Positions 1 to 7,921 are shown, counted from the stretch's first letter. The stretch is DNA of 64,000 nt from Sphingobacteriales bacterium 44-15 (GCA_001899685.1 MKWG01000043.1:248001-312000), one strand, 5' to 3'. Made by a program: numbers and translations. Notes: generated by a model from the sequence alone, not told the origin.

Positions 1-1317
1 GTAAGTTCTTTTCCAGTAAGCGCCGGCTGCAGCATTGTCAAGGATATGCCCGTTGGTTTGATCTATCTTCAGTTCCGACCCGGTGCGCAGCGCTATATTA
101 CCAAGCTGTGTCAGCAAGGTGCTCTTAAAGCCTGTTTCTATCTCTGCGTTCAATGCTGTTCCCTTCCTGATACCGTCAAAGAAATTTTGAATATGGATGG
201 CATCAAGCGCCTGGGATGGGCTTACCACGCTTTGAGTGTCAATTTGAATGTCGTTCTTAACTTCTTTTATAAGTTTGTTTTTCAGATCATAGATCTTATA
301 TGTATTACCACCGCCAATGACCAGGGTTCCTTTTTCACCATAAAATGCCACGCCCACGCTGGTATCTTCCACATTACGCCCGTTGCAGCTTCTGCCTTCC
401 CAGTCTATCATGGAATTGTTGGCAAACTTCCATGATACTACCTGCGTATCGGGCGTTTCCCAATCGTCATCATACCGGAAACGGCCACCCGAAGAATTTA
501 CGCTTACCGGGTATTCCACTCCCATACCCCAGCGCAGCAGGTCTACCATGTGTGTGCCATTATTGCCTCCTTCACCGGTGCCCCAGTTCCAGAACCAGTG
601 CCAGTTGTAATGCAGTATATTATCCTTATAAGCGCTGCGGGGAGCGGGTCCCTGCCAGAGATCATAATTAAGCCATGAGGGCACTTCCGCAGGCTTACCC
701 TTTCCTATAGACTCGCGGTTATTTGCATACCATCCTTTTCCATAATAAGGTCTGCCGATCACGCCTTCCTTTACCTCCTGTATAGCGGCAATTACATTAG
801 GCCACGACCTTCGCTGAGAGCCCATCTGTACCTTCCGGTTGTATTTCCTTGCCGCCGCTACCAGCAGCTCACCTTCATGCGGGTTATGGGAACAGGGCTT
901 TTCTACATATACATGTTTGCCTGCCTTGCAGGCAAGTATGGCTGCAGGAGCATGCCAGTGATCCGGGGTAGCTATCACCATTGCTTCCAGCGCCTTATCC
1001 TCCAGCGCTTTCCGGAAATCCGGTGTGCCCTTAGGCGCAGTACCCTGTATTTTATTTACAACGCCGATACATTTGTCCATAGACTGGCTGTCTACATCAC
1101 AGATATGTATGATCTCGCAGTTTTTCTGTTGTGCGTAATTCTGCGCCAGTGCCAGCCCCCTGGCATGTACACCCATGATCCCCACTTTGATCCTTTCATT
1201 TGCCCCGGGAATACGGACATAGCTTTTTGCACTGAAGCCGGGCAGTATTCCGCCAATCGTGACCGCTGCGGAAGCTCCGATTGAATTCCTGAGAAAGCTT
1301 CTTCTAGAATTTTTCAT
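1..1317 (-). CDS. Gfo/Idh/MocA-family oxidoreductase, Tat-type signal (3' end cut by window)
   Basis: Read on the minus strand from ATG at 1317, the frame stays open to base 1, giving 439 codons without a stop, so the C-terminus lies outside the window. The N-terminus carries a twin-arginine motif (NSRRSFLRNS) followed by a short hydrophobic stretch, indicating Tat export with folded cofactor. A Rossmann start (KVGIMGVHARG, residues about 41-51), the ATPDHWH segment and the EKPCSHNPHE segment are the NAD(P)-binding and catalytic-lysine signatures of Gfo/Idh/MocA proteins. Substrate cannot be told; relatives act on sugars or inositols. It lies 46 bp downstream of the oxidoreductase ending at 1364 and is probably co-transcribed with it under the LacI-type regulator upstream. 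The family call is secure, the reaction is not. Confidence 0.9.
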   Translation of the reverse strand, partial: MKNSRRSFLRNSIGASAAVTIGGILPGFSAKSYVRIPGANERIKVGIMGVHARGLALAQNYAQQKNCEIIHICDVDSQSMDKCIGVVNKIQGTAPKGTPDFRKALEDKALEAMVIATPDHWHAPAAILACKAGKHVYVEKPCSHNPHEGELLVAAARKYNRKVQMGSQRRSWPNVIAAIQEVKEGVIGRPYYGKGWYANNRESIGKGKPAEVPSWLNYDLWQGPAPRSAYKDNILHYNWHWFWNWGTGEGGNNGTHMVDLLRWGMGVEYPVSVNSSGGRFRYDDDWETPDTQVVSWKFANNSMIDWEGRSCNGRNVEDTSVGVAFYGEKGTLVIGGGNTYKIYDLKNKLIKEVKNDIQIDTQSVVSPSQALDAIHIQNFFDGIRKGTALNAEIETGFKSTLLTQLGNIALRTGSELKIDQTNGHILDNAAAGAYWKRTY

Positions 1318-1363
1318 GAAATATTTTTAAGATTACCGGAATACCTGAATCAAAGGAAATTGA

Positions 1364-2416
1364 TCAGAGCAGTTTCTTTAATGTACGTTGCGCCTCGGCA
1401 TTAGCTTTTTTCCATACGCCTTCAAGCTTCACGGGTATGCCATTTTTCTTTTTACTCTCATCTGCCGCTTCCATGAATGCCAGCATCTCAAGTGTGTCCT
1501 CCGCCTTTACGGGAGGGATGCCGGTTTGAAAGAATTTCACGATCTCAGCCAGCAGCGCTTCATATCCCTGCACCGGGCCTAATATCGCATCGCCGTTCTC
1601 GCCGTAAGCAGTGCCTCCGTAAGTATGCTTTCCTGTGCGCGTTCCCCTGAATGAGCCTATCCTCCCGTCTTCCCAGGTGCCCGTGGCTACGTCGGTACTA
1701 TCCGTATGCACCCTTACTACTTCCTTACAGCCTGTTCCCATTACTGTATATAATATCTCTACCCCATGAATGCCGTACCAGAAAAAATCAGGATGCGTTT
1801 TTTCCAGGGAACAGGGGCTGTAAGTATCTGCACCCAGCACTTTTCCGATCTTGCCTTTTACTACTTCCTGTGCCGAGGACATAAACCTCAGGGTTGACGA
1901 AGAAAAAACGGGCACCTTATAATGTTTGGCCAATTCAAAAATGATAATGCCATCTGCCAGGGAAGCAGATATGGGCTTATCAATAAACATGGTTTTACCG
2001 GCCTTCAGCACGGGAATAGCCTGTTCAAGATGCCTTCTCCCGTCATTGGTCTCCAGCAATACCACATCCACCTTTGTCAGTAAATCGTCAATGCTGTCCA
2101 CGATCTCAACACCCATGCCTTTCACCTTCTCAATATAGTCCGGGATGCGGCTTACGGAAGATTCGATATCCAGACTGCCCTTGGGATAAGCTGCAACGAC
2201 TTTATAGCCTTCATAGATACCGGGGGCGTTACCGCTGTTCAGCACTCTTGTAAATTCAATGCTGTGGGAAGTGTCCAGTCCAATGATCCCCACTCTTTTT
2301 CCGGTAGCGGGAAGGCTCCTGCCAAACAAGGGCAGCATGGTGCCGGCGAGGGAAAGCCCGGCACCCGTCATTGCAGAGATTTTGATAAATTTCCGGCGGT
2401 TGTAAGATTGTTTCAC
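1364..2416 (-). CDS. Gfo/Idh/MocA-family oxidoreductase with Tat signal
   Basis: A 350-residue protein starting with a Tat motif (NRRKFIKISA) and a hydrophobic run to about residue 30. The Rossmann region begins near residue 41 (KRVGIIGLDTSHS), with the NAD-binding loop less canonical than GxGxxG. The family's EKP motif appears as FIDKPISASLADG near residue 145. The C-terminal half has the alpha/beta fold region typical of the family. It is shorter than the neighbour at 1-1317 and only distantly related. It is the first gene of a minus-strand pair and is divergent from the LacI-type regulator at 3048; a putative operator at 2556-2567 lies about 140 bp upstream of its start. Likely a periplasmic sugar or sugar-acid oxidoreductase; the substrate is unknown. 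Confidence 0.88.
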   Translation of the reverse strand: MKQSYNRRKFIKISAMTGAGLSLAGTMLPLFGRSLPATGKRVGIIGLDTSHSIEFTRVLNSGNAPGIYEGYKVVAAYPKGSLDIESSVSRIPDYIEKVKGMGVEIVDSIDDLLTKVDVVLLETNDGRRHLEQAIPVLKAGKTMFIDKPISASLADGIIIFELAKHYKVPVFSSSTLRFMSSAQEVVKGKIGKVLGADTYSPCSLEKTHPDFFWYGIHGVEILYTVMGTGCKEVVRVHTDSTDVATGTWEDGRIGSFRGTRTGKHTYGGTAYGENGDAILGPVQGYEALLAEIVKFFQTGIPPVKAEDTLEMLAFMEAADESKKKNGIPVKLEGVWKKANAEAQRTLKKLL

Positions 2417-2555
2417 TTTCTATTAGATTAAATGAGCAATAGCGGTTGCAACTGTATAGTATGATATTGTATCAGCGCCTATCTAAATTATATCCAGGCA
2501 ACCCCAGCCTATAAAAAACTGTCCCTCTTTACATTTACTGCCCTGATTAATTTCC

Positions 2556-2567
2556 GTGTACGTACCC
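2556..2567 (+). promoter_or_regulatory. Putative LacI-type operator, copy 1
   Basis: GTGTACGTACCC, followed by AAAT. It matches the site at 2995-3006 at 11 of 12 bases and shares a TACGTA core with the site at 2895-2906. It lies upstream of the minus-strand oxidoreductase pair and may control it. Assignment to the neighbouring LacI-type protein is inference. Confidence 0.5.
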
Positions 2568-2894
2568 AAATTTAATTTCTTTTCATTTAGAAAAAAATTT
2601 TATTCCAGGTATTTTTTAAAAAAATCTTTTTTTCAGCTCATATTCATACGTATAGCGCTCTCAGAGCAAGCCGGGAAATACTATACCAGCCATAGTAATA
2701 CTATTTCCGGAAATAGTTACGAAAGCAATACCTGCTGTATATTATAATAAAAGACTAAATGCTGCAGCATAAGGAGTATTATATTGTTATTGTATATACA
2801 ATTATGCCTGTAACTCCCTACAGATAAGGGTTTAAGAACGACACAACAAACAATAAGTGTTCCTGCTGCTGCCAACGAGAGCAGGATTTTTTCC

Positions 2895-2906
2895 GGTTAC
2901 GTAAAC
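2895..2906 (-). promoter_or_regulatory. Putative LacI-type operator, copy 2
   Basis: On the minus strand this reads GTTTACGTAACC, one base from the copy at 2995-3006. It sits just upstream of the predicted promoter of the LacI-type gene, a usual place for autoregulation. Confidence 0.5.
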
Positions 2907-2924
2907 GATCCGGTATGCAATTAG

Positions 2925-2956
2925 TTTTATAAAAAGCCTGATATATATTACTTTCG
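2925..2956 (+). promoter_or_regulatory. Predicted promoter of the LacI-type regulator
   Basis: TACTTTCG (2949-2956) is a 7-of-8 match to the Bacteroidota -7 element TAnnTTTG. A T-rich -33 candidate (TTTT, 2925-2928) lies 20 bases upstream. Transcription from here would start near 2960, so the ATG at 2958 would be almost at the 5' end, which supports the downstream start at 3048. Confidence 0.45.
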
Positions 2957-2994
2957 CTTGTGCTATACAGACCTGACAGTAAAAAGCATTCGAT

Positions 2995-3006
2995 GTTTAC
3001 GTACCC
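2995..3006 (+). promoter_or_regulatory. Putative LacI-type operator, copy 3
   Basis: GTTTACGTACCC followed by GAAAT, lying between the predicted transcription start and the start codon of the LacI-type gene. Bound repressor here would block its own transcript. It is the best match to the other two copies. Confidence 0.55.
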
Positions 3007-3047
3007 GAAATATTGCAGCCATTTTTAAGTATTTTGGAAATATCAAT

Positions 3048-4124
3048 ATGAAAAAAAAGAATAACGAGCTGACAGGAGTAAGAGAGATTGCAAGAAGAGC
3101 TAATGTTTCGATCGCTACTGTTGACAGGGTGCTCCACGGGAGAGATGGCGTGTCGCCCAAAACAAAGGCCAGGATTGACGACATCATCAAAGAATTGAAT
3201 TACCAGCCGAATATTCTGGCCAGCAGGCTTGCATCCAAAAAAGTGTATCGCTTTGCAGTGCTTATACCTAAAGTGTCGAATGAAACCGATTTCTGGAAAG
3301 CGCCGCTCGCCGGCATTCAAAGGGCGGAAGCCGCTATCAGTGAATACGGCATCAAAACGAGTTATTATTTATTTGATCTCAACGACAGGAGATCTTTTGA
3401 CATACAGACCCGGCAGATCCTTAAAAGCGGCGCCGACGGCATATTGCTTGCACCTTCCTTTATCAATGAAGCCGCTGCCTTTACCGACTTATGCAAAGAA
3501 AGGCATATTCCATACGTATTGATTGATTCCAACATCCCTAACCAGGAAAGCCTCTGTTATGTAGGTCCTCATTTGTTCAGAAGCGGTTATTTAGGCGCGC
3601 ATCTCATGAACTTCAGCCTTAATGGCAAAGGGACCATTCTGGTGCTGAATATTTCCAAGGAAGTGGACGACCACAATTACCTTATCCAGATTGAAGAGGG
3701 CTTTCGCGCTTACAATAAATATCACAGCCTTCAAAACGACATCATAAAGATCGATGTTACCTCGGCGGGCTATACCGCGGTAGAAAAAGAGCTGACAGCA
3801 GCATTTAATGAAGAGGAAGAAATAAAAGCAATCTTTGTAACCAACTCCAGGGTTTTCTTAGTGGCGCAATACCTGGAACGGTCGCGGAAAAGAGACATTT
3901 TGCTTATAGGGTACGACTTTATTGAAAAAAATATTGAATACCTGAAAAAGGATGTCATTGACATCCTGATCTGCCACAGGCCCGGTGAGCAGGGCTACCA
4001 GGGACTGATGAAATTATATCAGCATTTTATCCTGGGAAAAACTTTTGAGAACATCTCCTTCATGCCGATAGATATTCTCACCAAGGAAAACTATGAGTTT
4101 TACAACAATTATATGAGTGTCTGA
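3048..4124 (+). CDS. LacI-family transcriptional regulator
   Basis: A 358-residue regulator. The start at 3048 (MKKKNNELTGVREIARRA) is preferred to an ATG 90 bp upstream, because the extra residues lack family character and the upstream ATG abuts the predicted -7 element. Residues about 8-56 form the LacI helix-turn-helix and hinge (VREIARRANVSIATVDRVL, then NILASRLASKK). The remainder is a periplasmic-binding-protein-like sensor domain (VLIPKVSNETDFW, LIDSNIP, IFVTNSR, LLIGYDF), so the effector is probably a sugar or related polyol. It is divergent from two Gfo/Idh oxidoreductases, and three similar TACGTA sites lie in the spacer, suggesting it represses both itself and that pair. The family is certain; target and effector are inferred. 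Confidence 0.93.
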   Translation: MKKKNNELTGVREIARRANVSIATVDRVLHGRDGVSPKTKARIDDIIKELNYQPNILASRLASKKVYRFAVLIPKVSNETDFWKAPLAGIQRAEAAISEYGIKTSYYLFDLNDRRSFDIQTRQILKSGADGILLAPSFINEAAAFTDLCKERHIPYVLIDSNIPNQESLCYVGPHLFRSGYLGAHLMNFSLNGKGTILVLNISKEVDDHNYLIQIEEGFRAYNKYHSLQNDIIKIDVTSAGYTAVEKELTAAFNEEEEIKAIFVTNSRVFLVAQYLERSRKRDILLIGYDFIEKNIEYLKKDVIDILICHRPGEQGYQGLMKLYQHFILGKTFENISFMPIDILTKENYEFYNNYMSV

Positions 4125-4129
4125 GTTTG

Positions 4130-4265
4130 AACCACGGAGGCAGGGAGAACAGGGAGTTGCACAGAGATGTTTTCTTTACGCTCTGAACCACAAAGACACC
4201 AAGGCACAAAGTTGCACAAAGAATTTTCTTTGCTGCTTTGCTTTCTTTGCCCCTTTGCGTGCAAC
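4130..4265. repeat. Intergenic ACAAAG-type repeat with hairpin
   Basis: A spacer built of repeated ACAAAG/GGCACAAAG-like words, preceded by a related ACGGAG stretch. Its inner part can fold, with GTTGCACAAAG (4211-4221) facing CTTTGCGTGCAAC (4253-4265). No coding sense is visible. It resembles low-complexity dispersed repeats found in many bacterial genomes and may end transcripts of both convergent neighbours. Confidence 0.6.
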
Positions 4266-4272
4266 CTTTCTG

Positions 4273-4791
4273 CTACAGTGAGGCAGACTGGTTGAGCCAG
4301 AATTCATCGGGGTAAATATCTATGAACACATCCCGGTTGTGATCATGAAGTTTCTCCCCTATTACATCTAACTGGCCTGCAGGAAGTACCTGCTCAAGAT
4401 GCGGGAACAATGTTCTTTCTTCAAACCGGATATGCTCGTCCAGTTTATCTGCCAGCCGGCCGAGTTGTTCGGGTTTTACTGTACCGGCACTGTTCAGCAG
4501 GCTTTCTATCTCGCGGCAAAGCGCAATATGGTGACTGATAGCAGCCTGTACAAGGGTGTCGGCACGATCCGTAAATAAAAGACGCTCTTCATCCGCAAAA
4601 TGTTCCTTTAAGTGCCCGTCAAAGAAAAACTTCAGATATTTGAGCATTCTTTCAACAGCTATTGATTTCTTAATGCCCTGCCGGATCTTCCAGCAAAACA
4701 ATAGCCCGAAATGATGCTCTCTTGATACAGGCAGGAGCTGGGAAGTGCGCTTGATCGGTTTGGGATCCATAATAGTTTTTTTAACATTCAA
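4273..4791 (-). CDS. Hemerythrin domain protein
   Basis: A 172-residue all-helical protein with a hemerythrin-like metal ligand set: H26/H27 (REHHFG), H60, H64 and E68 (GHLKEHFADEE), H87/H88 (SHHIAL), H120 and E124 (EHIRFEE) and H131 (FPHLE). Such proteins hold a non-haem di-iron centre and bind O2 or NO, or sense oxygen or iron. It is the last gene of the six-gene stress operon, 18 bp after the Ric-like gene, whose C-terminal domain is of the same fold. An alternative start at M8 would shorten it by seven residues. The role in nitric oxide or oxygen handling is inferred from context. Confidence 0.85.
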   Translation of the reverse strand: MNVKKTIMDPKPIKRTSQLLPVSREHHFGLLFCWKIRQGIKKSIAVERMLKYLKFFFDGHLKEHFADEERLLFTDRADTLVQAAISHHIALCREIESLLNSAGTVKPEQLGRLADKLDEHIRFEERTLFPHLEQVLPAGQLDVIGEKLHDHNRDVFIDIYPDEFWLNQSASL

Positions 4792-4809
4792 AGGCTTGTC
4801 GCCCGAAAA

Positions 4810-5541
4810 TTACAACCTGTTAAGATCGTTTTCCATAGCGATAGCTCCCGGGAACAGGATATTATTTTCCAGATGAATATGGCGGTGCAGGTCTTTTTCA
4901 AAATCATGCAGCAGCCCCATGGTAATGCGGTAAGTGTTGCACCCGTCGGCAGGCACGCTGTAATCATGTGTCAGTGCTCTTATTTTACTGAAGCGCTCCC
5001 CCTCCTGCTCATGTTCTTCCGTCATTTTCTGCACAACAGCACTTATAGCAGGACCCTGGCGTTGCGGCCCGCTATTACCGGCGGCAACCATTCTGCGGAT
5101 CATGGGAAAAAGCATTAATTCTTCTTTCTTCATGTGCATGGCAAGCTCTCCCACGCTTTGGTTGAACAGATCTCTTACCTCTGCAAGTTCAGGATGATTA
5201 GTTCCGTGCACCCTGCACAATTTCTCAAGGTAAGTTTGCAGTACGGGAGATTGGGCAGCTACATAACGGTGATGCTTTTTTTCAATATAATCCGCTATCA
5301 GGTCGAGCGGCCACGAAGTAAAATCTATGGCAGCGCCGGAGCTCTCTGTTTTCGCCGTGAGCGCTTCAATGTCGTTTTTCACTGCAGCTACATCGGCGCC
5401 GGCCTGCTTCACAGCATCAGCAAGGGTATGATCGCCATGACAGCAATAATCAATACCATATTTTTCAAATATAGCAGCCAGGCGTTCATCTTTGGCAACT
5501 AACTGCCCTATTCCGGTGGCTTCAATAGTTTCATTTTCCAT
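4810..5541 (-). CDS. ric: Iron-sulfur cluster repair di-iron protein (Ric/YtfE/ScdA family)
   Basis: A 243-residue protein with the two-domain layout of the family. The N-terminal ScdA domain carries the double cysteine (C33-C34 in GIDYCCHGDHTL). A hemerythrin-like di-iron domain follows, with spaced His/Glu ligands (KKHHRYV, HGTNHPELAEV, HMKKEELMLFP, EHEQEGERF, HRHIHLENNILFP). Family members repair iron-sulfur clusters damaged by nitric oxide or peroxide and act in the cytoplasm. Its start overlaps the stop of the upstream membrane-protein gene by 11 bases, so the two are translationally coupled. The operon also holds a truncated haemoglobin and an Rrf2 regulator, which fits nitrosative stress defence. 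The gene symbol follows the family name. Confidence 0.93.
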   Translation of the reverse strand: MENETIEATGIGQLVAKDERLAAIFEKYGIDYCCHGDHTLADAVKQAGADVAAVKNDIEALTAKTESSGAAIDFTSWPLDLIADYIEKKHHRYVAAQSPVLQTYLEKLCRVHGTNHPELAEVRDLFNQSVGELAMHMKKEELMLFPMIRRMVAAGNSGPQRQGPAISAVVQKMTEEHEQEGERFSKIRALTHDYSVPADGCNTYRITMGLLHDFEKDLHRHIHLENNILFPGAIAMENDLNRL

Positions 5542-5977
5542 AATTTTTATTTTTTTCCAGGAAAAGTATTCCTGTTATAGTGAGACAAATCAATTTCAAA
5601 GATTCAGCGGCAACAAAATAAATGTGCAAAGACGACGGACCGGGCGTTTGCCCGTTTATATATATATCCGCCCTCTTGTCGAGCGCAGGCAGCAGCCAGA
5701 ACGTTTGAAGCGCAAGCACAAGCAGCACAATACCCATGAGGGACTGCCGCACCATATTTTTTTTGCCAAACAACATGCCTGCCGTAACGACCACTGCCAG
5801 CACCCACTCCACGCGGTTGAGCGCTCCGAATACCAGCCGTCCTATACCCAGCCCTATGGGAAGCGTAACACCCGGCGCACGGAACTTCAGCCATGCCTCC
5901 ATAAAGCTGATCGCAGTGATCATTCCTACCCAGATAAACACGCTGATAATACCCAGCGGCTGTTCTACTTTTACCAT
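5531..5977 (-). CDS. Four-helix integral membrane protein of the stress operon
   Basis: A 148-residue protein with four predicted membrane segments, at about residues 8-24, 44-66, 78-95 and 124-141. I do not recognise a named family. It lies between the truncated haemoglobin gene and ric: its start codon shares one base with the haemoglobin stop (TAATG) and its end overlaps ric by 11 bases, so the three are almost certainly one translational unit. There are no obvious haem-binding histidines or cysteine pairs in the helices. A role in NO or oxygen metabolism is suggested only by position. Confidence 0.8.
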   Translation of the reverse strand: MVKVEQPLGIISVFIWVGMITAISFMEAWLKFRAPGVTLPIGLGIGRLVFGALNRVEWVLAVVVTAGMLFGKKNMVRQSLMGIVLLVLALQTFWLLPALDKRADIYINGQTPGPSSLHIYFVAAESLKLICLTITGILFLEKNKNYGK

Positions 5978-6372
5978 TATCTCAAAGGTTTTTCAGTACT
6001 GTTCCTGTAGTGCTCAATTCTTGTATGAAACATCGTCGCCATTTTTCCTGCACGCCATTTGGCCTCTTCCGCCCTCTCCCCTTCAAACAATTCATCTACC
6101 GCAGCATACCACAAGCCAAGCCATGTTTCAAAATGCTCGAGGTGCACGGGCAATGTGGCATGGGGTAAAAAAGGAGCGCCGGTATAACTATGCGCATCCA
6201 GCAATACGGTCTCCCAGAAGCGGTACATTTTTTCAAGATGCGCCGGCCACCGGTCCTGAATGACCGCATTAAACACAGGAGAAAGCAGGCTGTCCTGTTT
6301 CACCCTTTCATAAAAAACATCTACCAGCAGTTCAATATCTTTCCTGGTAGCAATATCTTTCCGTTGCTGCAT
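5977..6372 (-). CDS. Group III truncated haemoglobin
   Basis: A 131-residue globin with the short 2-over-2 pattern. Visible group III features are the DIELLVDVFYERV helix start, the PVF segment, the RFWETVLL segment and the F-helix HLEHFETWLGLW, where H80 is the likely proximal haem ligand. Members of this group bind O2 and NO and are linked to peroxide or NO chemistry in bacteria such as Campylobacter. It lies 2 bp downstream of the SdpI-like gene and is coupled to the following membrane protein. Co-transcription with ric and an Rrf2 regulator supports NO detoxification or sensing. Family assignment is firm; the reaction is inferred. Confidence 0.9.
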   Translation of the reverse strand: MQQRKDIATRKDIELLVDVFYERVKQDSLLSPVFNAVIQDRWPAHLEKMYRFWETVLLDAHSYTGAPFLPHATLPVHLEHFETWLGLWYAAVDELFEGERAEEAKWRAGKMATMFHTRIEHYRNSTEKPLR

Positions 6373-6374
6373 AT

Positions 6375-6716
6375 CTATCCGTTTATTCTATCTATTTCCT
6401 TTAGTTTTTTTTCTGTGGTGACAATTATAAAAATTGATGATATTATCATAAGTAAAAGGCTTACGATTACTCGAACAGCAATTTTTGATGGAAAGCTTAT
6501 AAGCAGCATAAAATCAATGAGTACATTTAAGCACCCGCTAAGGATAAAAAGTTTAGCAGACAGCTTGTTGCTTTCCTTCCAGTTTCGTTCGCTTTTTAGC
6601 GAAAGTGGTGTCCGGTATCCATACAGGCTTCTTGATTTGGGCGGAAAAAATTTTAATACAGCCCCGGTAAAAATAAATAAACCGCCTATGACCATTTCTG
6701 TTGAAAAGAAAGCCAT
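6375..6716 (-). CDS. SdpI-family membrane protein
   Basis: A 113-residue protein with three hydrophobic helices (about 7-25, 52-72, 78-100) and the SdpI C-terminal-domain signature around YGYRTPLSLKSERNWKESN. SdpI in Bacillus is an immunity protein against the SdpC toxin, but the domain is widespread and mostly of unknown function. It follows the Rrf2 regulator by 3 bp and precedes the truncated haemoglobin by 2 bp, so it belongs to the stress operon. No toxin gene is nearby, so an immunity role is not supported here. Confidence 0.8.
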   Translation of the reverse strand: MAFFSTEMVIGGLFIFTGAVLKFFPPKSRSLYGYRTPLSLKSERNWKESNKLSAKLFILSGCLNVLIDFMLLISFPSKIAVRVIVSLLLMIISSIFIIVTTEKKLKEIDRING

Positions 6717-6719
6717 TAT

Positions 6720-7151
6720 TTATCGCTTTAAAAAAGACAGGTTGTTATCCAATTGCTCAGCGAATTCCCCCAGCCTCGCGTTGCACAGCATATCATGCAT
6801 TTCATTCCGGATCTTCTTGAACTCTTTATGTATAGGACAGGGCTTTATTTCAGAGCATTGCGCCAGGCCCAGGCCGCACCCCGAAAAGATCTTATCGCCG
6901 TCTACAGCTCTCACCACATCGGCAAGCGTATATTTCAACTGTGTTTTTTCCATGTAAAAGCCTCCGTTCGGACCTTTAATAGAAAGCAACAATCCTCTTT
7001 TGACCATCTCCTGCAGGATCTTTGCGATAAAATGTTCCGGGCAGTCAATACCCTGCACTACCTGCTTAATCCCAGTTCTTTCTCCCTTCATGGATTGCTG
7101 CCCTATAAAGATCATTGCGCGTATGGCATATTCGCAGGTTTTTGAAAACAT
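6720..7151 (-). CDS. Rrf2-family transcriptional regulator (probable Fe-S / NO sensor)
   Basis: A 143-residue regulator, taking the start at 7151 (MFSKTCEYAIRAMIFI), which is where family members begin; an upstream in-frame ATG would add 15 untypical residues. The winged helix covers residues 1-65, including the wing GPNGGFYM. Three cysteines C92, C99 and C105 (spacing CX6CX5C) form a likely Fe-S binding loop, like those in NsrR and IscR. It heads the six-gene operon and is divergent from DUF488. A 10-bp-arm palindrome (7195-7220) covers the -33 region of its own predicted promoter, which points to autoregulation. Whether the cluster senses NO, O2 or iron status cannot be seen. Confidence 0.92.
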   Translation of the reverse strand: MFSKTCEYAIRAMIFIGQQSMKGERTGIKQVVQGIDCPEHFIAKILQEMVKRGLLLSIKGPNGGFYMEKTQLKYTLADVVRAVDGDKIFSGCGLGLAQCSEIKPCPIHKEFKKIRNEMHDMLCNARLGEFAEQLDNNLSFLKR

Positions 7152-7172
7152 TTTATCCTGAAGTTTATAGCA

Positions 7173-7180
7173 CAAAGATA
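7173..7180 (-). promoter_or_regulatory. Predicted -7 element of the Rrf2 operon
   Basis: On the minus strand this reads TATCTTTG, a full match to TAnnTTTG, 21 bases upstream of the Rrf2 start codon. Its -33 region falls at about 7200, inside the palindromic operator. Confidence 0.6.
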
Positions 7181-7194
7181 TACAAGGGGAGAAC

Positions 7195-7220
7195 AATAAA
7201 AGATGTTTTTATCTTTTATT
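7195..7220. promoter_or_regulatory. Palindromic operator between the two stress transcripts
   Basis: Perfect 10-bp arms AATAAAAGAT (7195-7204) and ATCTTTTATT (7211-7220) with a 6-base spacer GTTTTT. It lies between the divergent Rrf2 and DUF488 genes and overlaps the Rrf2 -33 region. The AAGATG half resembles NsrR-type half-sites. It is the natural candidate for the Rrf2 binding site and could control both directions. Confidence 0.65.
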
Positions 7221-7259
7221 TTTTTATCTTCGTCTTTGCGTGAGCTAAAAAAGATATTT

Positions 7260-7628
7260 ATGTCACCCCGGATATTAATTAAACGGGCTTATGAAAAGCC
7301 TTCTCCCCAGGACGGGTTTCGAGTGCTGGCAGACCGGCTTTGGCCCAGAGGGCTGCGTAAGGAAGATGCCGCCGTCAAAGAATGGTGCAAAGACCTCGCT
7401 CCTACTTCTGCGCTGCGTACATGGTTTGGTCATGACCCCGAAAGATGGAATGCATTCAGTGTAAAGTATCTTCATGAACTGAAGCAAAATCCTGCAGTGG
7501 AAGATTTTGTGGCAACACATGCCTCGAAAAAGATCATCACCCTCGTATACGCAGCAAAAGATACGGAGCACAACCAGGCGCTTGTATTACAGCAATACCT
7601 CACAGAATGTTTTAAAAATGCCGGCTGA
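7260..7628 (+). CDS. DUF488 family protein (YeaO-like)
   Basis: A 122-residue protein starting at 7260 (MSPRILIKRAYEKP). The ATG at 7203 is rejected because it lies inside the palindromic operator. It has the DUF488 marks RVLADRLWPRGLRKEDAAV, EWCKDLAPTSALRTWFGHD and LVYAAKDTEHNQA. The family is small, cytoplasmic and of unknown biochemical role, although often seen near redox or stress genes. Its end overlaps the following ferredoxin gene by 11 bases, so it is the first gene of a three-gene plus-strand operon with a 2Fe-2S protein and a cytochrome c peroxidase. A stress role is inferred from neighbours only. Confidence 0.85.
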   Translation: MSPRILIKRAYEKPSPQDGFRVLADRLWPRGLRKEDAAVKEWCKDLAPTSALRTWFGHDPERWNAFSVKYLHELKQNPAVEDFVATHASKKIITLVYAAKDTEHNQALVLQQYLTECFKNAG

Positions 7629-7908
7629 AAAAAGTACGATATGCTTCTCTCTTGTATACAAAGGCCAGGATTACCGGGTGCACACTTACCGCAATCAATA
7701 TTACAGCGTGATGACGCTGATTGCCGATCACCTTGCGATAGATGGTTTTGGAATATGCTGCGGCATGGGCAGTTGCGGCACCTGCCGGGTGAATATCCGT
7801 GAACATCATTCCCCTGCCGCCCGGAGTGTTTTAGCCTGCGACCTGCGTGTGGACGACAGCCTTTCGCATTGCACTATTGAGATACCCGCCAATCTGTACA
7901 CTTATTAA
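7618..7908 (+). CDS. 2Fe-2S ferredoxin-like protein
   Basis: A 96-residue plant-type ferredoxin domain, read from the ATG at 7618, which overlaps the DUF488 stop. The cluster ligands are visible as C48, C53 and C56 (CCGMGSCGTC) with the distal cysteine C74 (LACDL); an extra C47 sits beside C48. No reductase domain is fused. It ends 13 bp before a di-haem peroxidase gene. A simple reading is that it passes electrons within this operon, but the peroxidase is exported and this protein has no signal peptide, so a direct electron transfer pair is unlikely. Its actual partner is unknown. Confidence 0.85.
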   Translation: MPAEKSTICFSLVYKGQDYRVHTYRNQYYSVMTLIADHLAIDGFGICCGMGSCGTCRVNIREHHSPAARSVLACDLRVDDSLSHCTIEIPANLYTY

Positions 7909-7921
7909 TAATCCCCGGCAC

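Noticed and set aside
6375-6716. Toxin immunity gene (SdpI)
   Set aside because: No SdpC-like toxin gene is nearby, and the gene sits within a stress operon; only the family name is kept.
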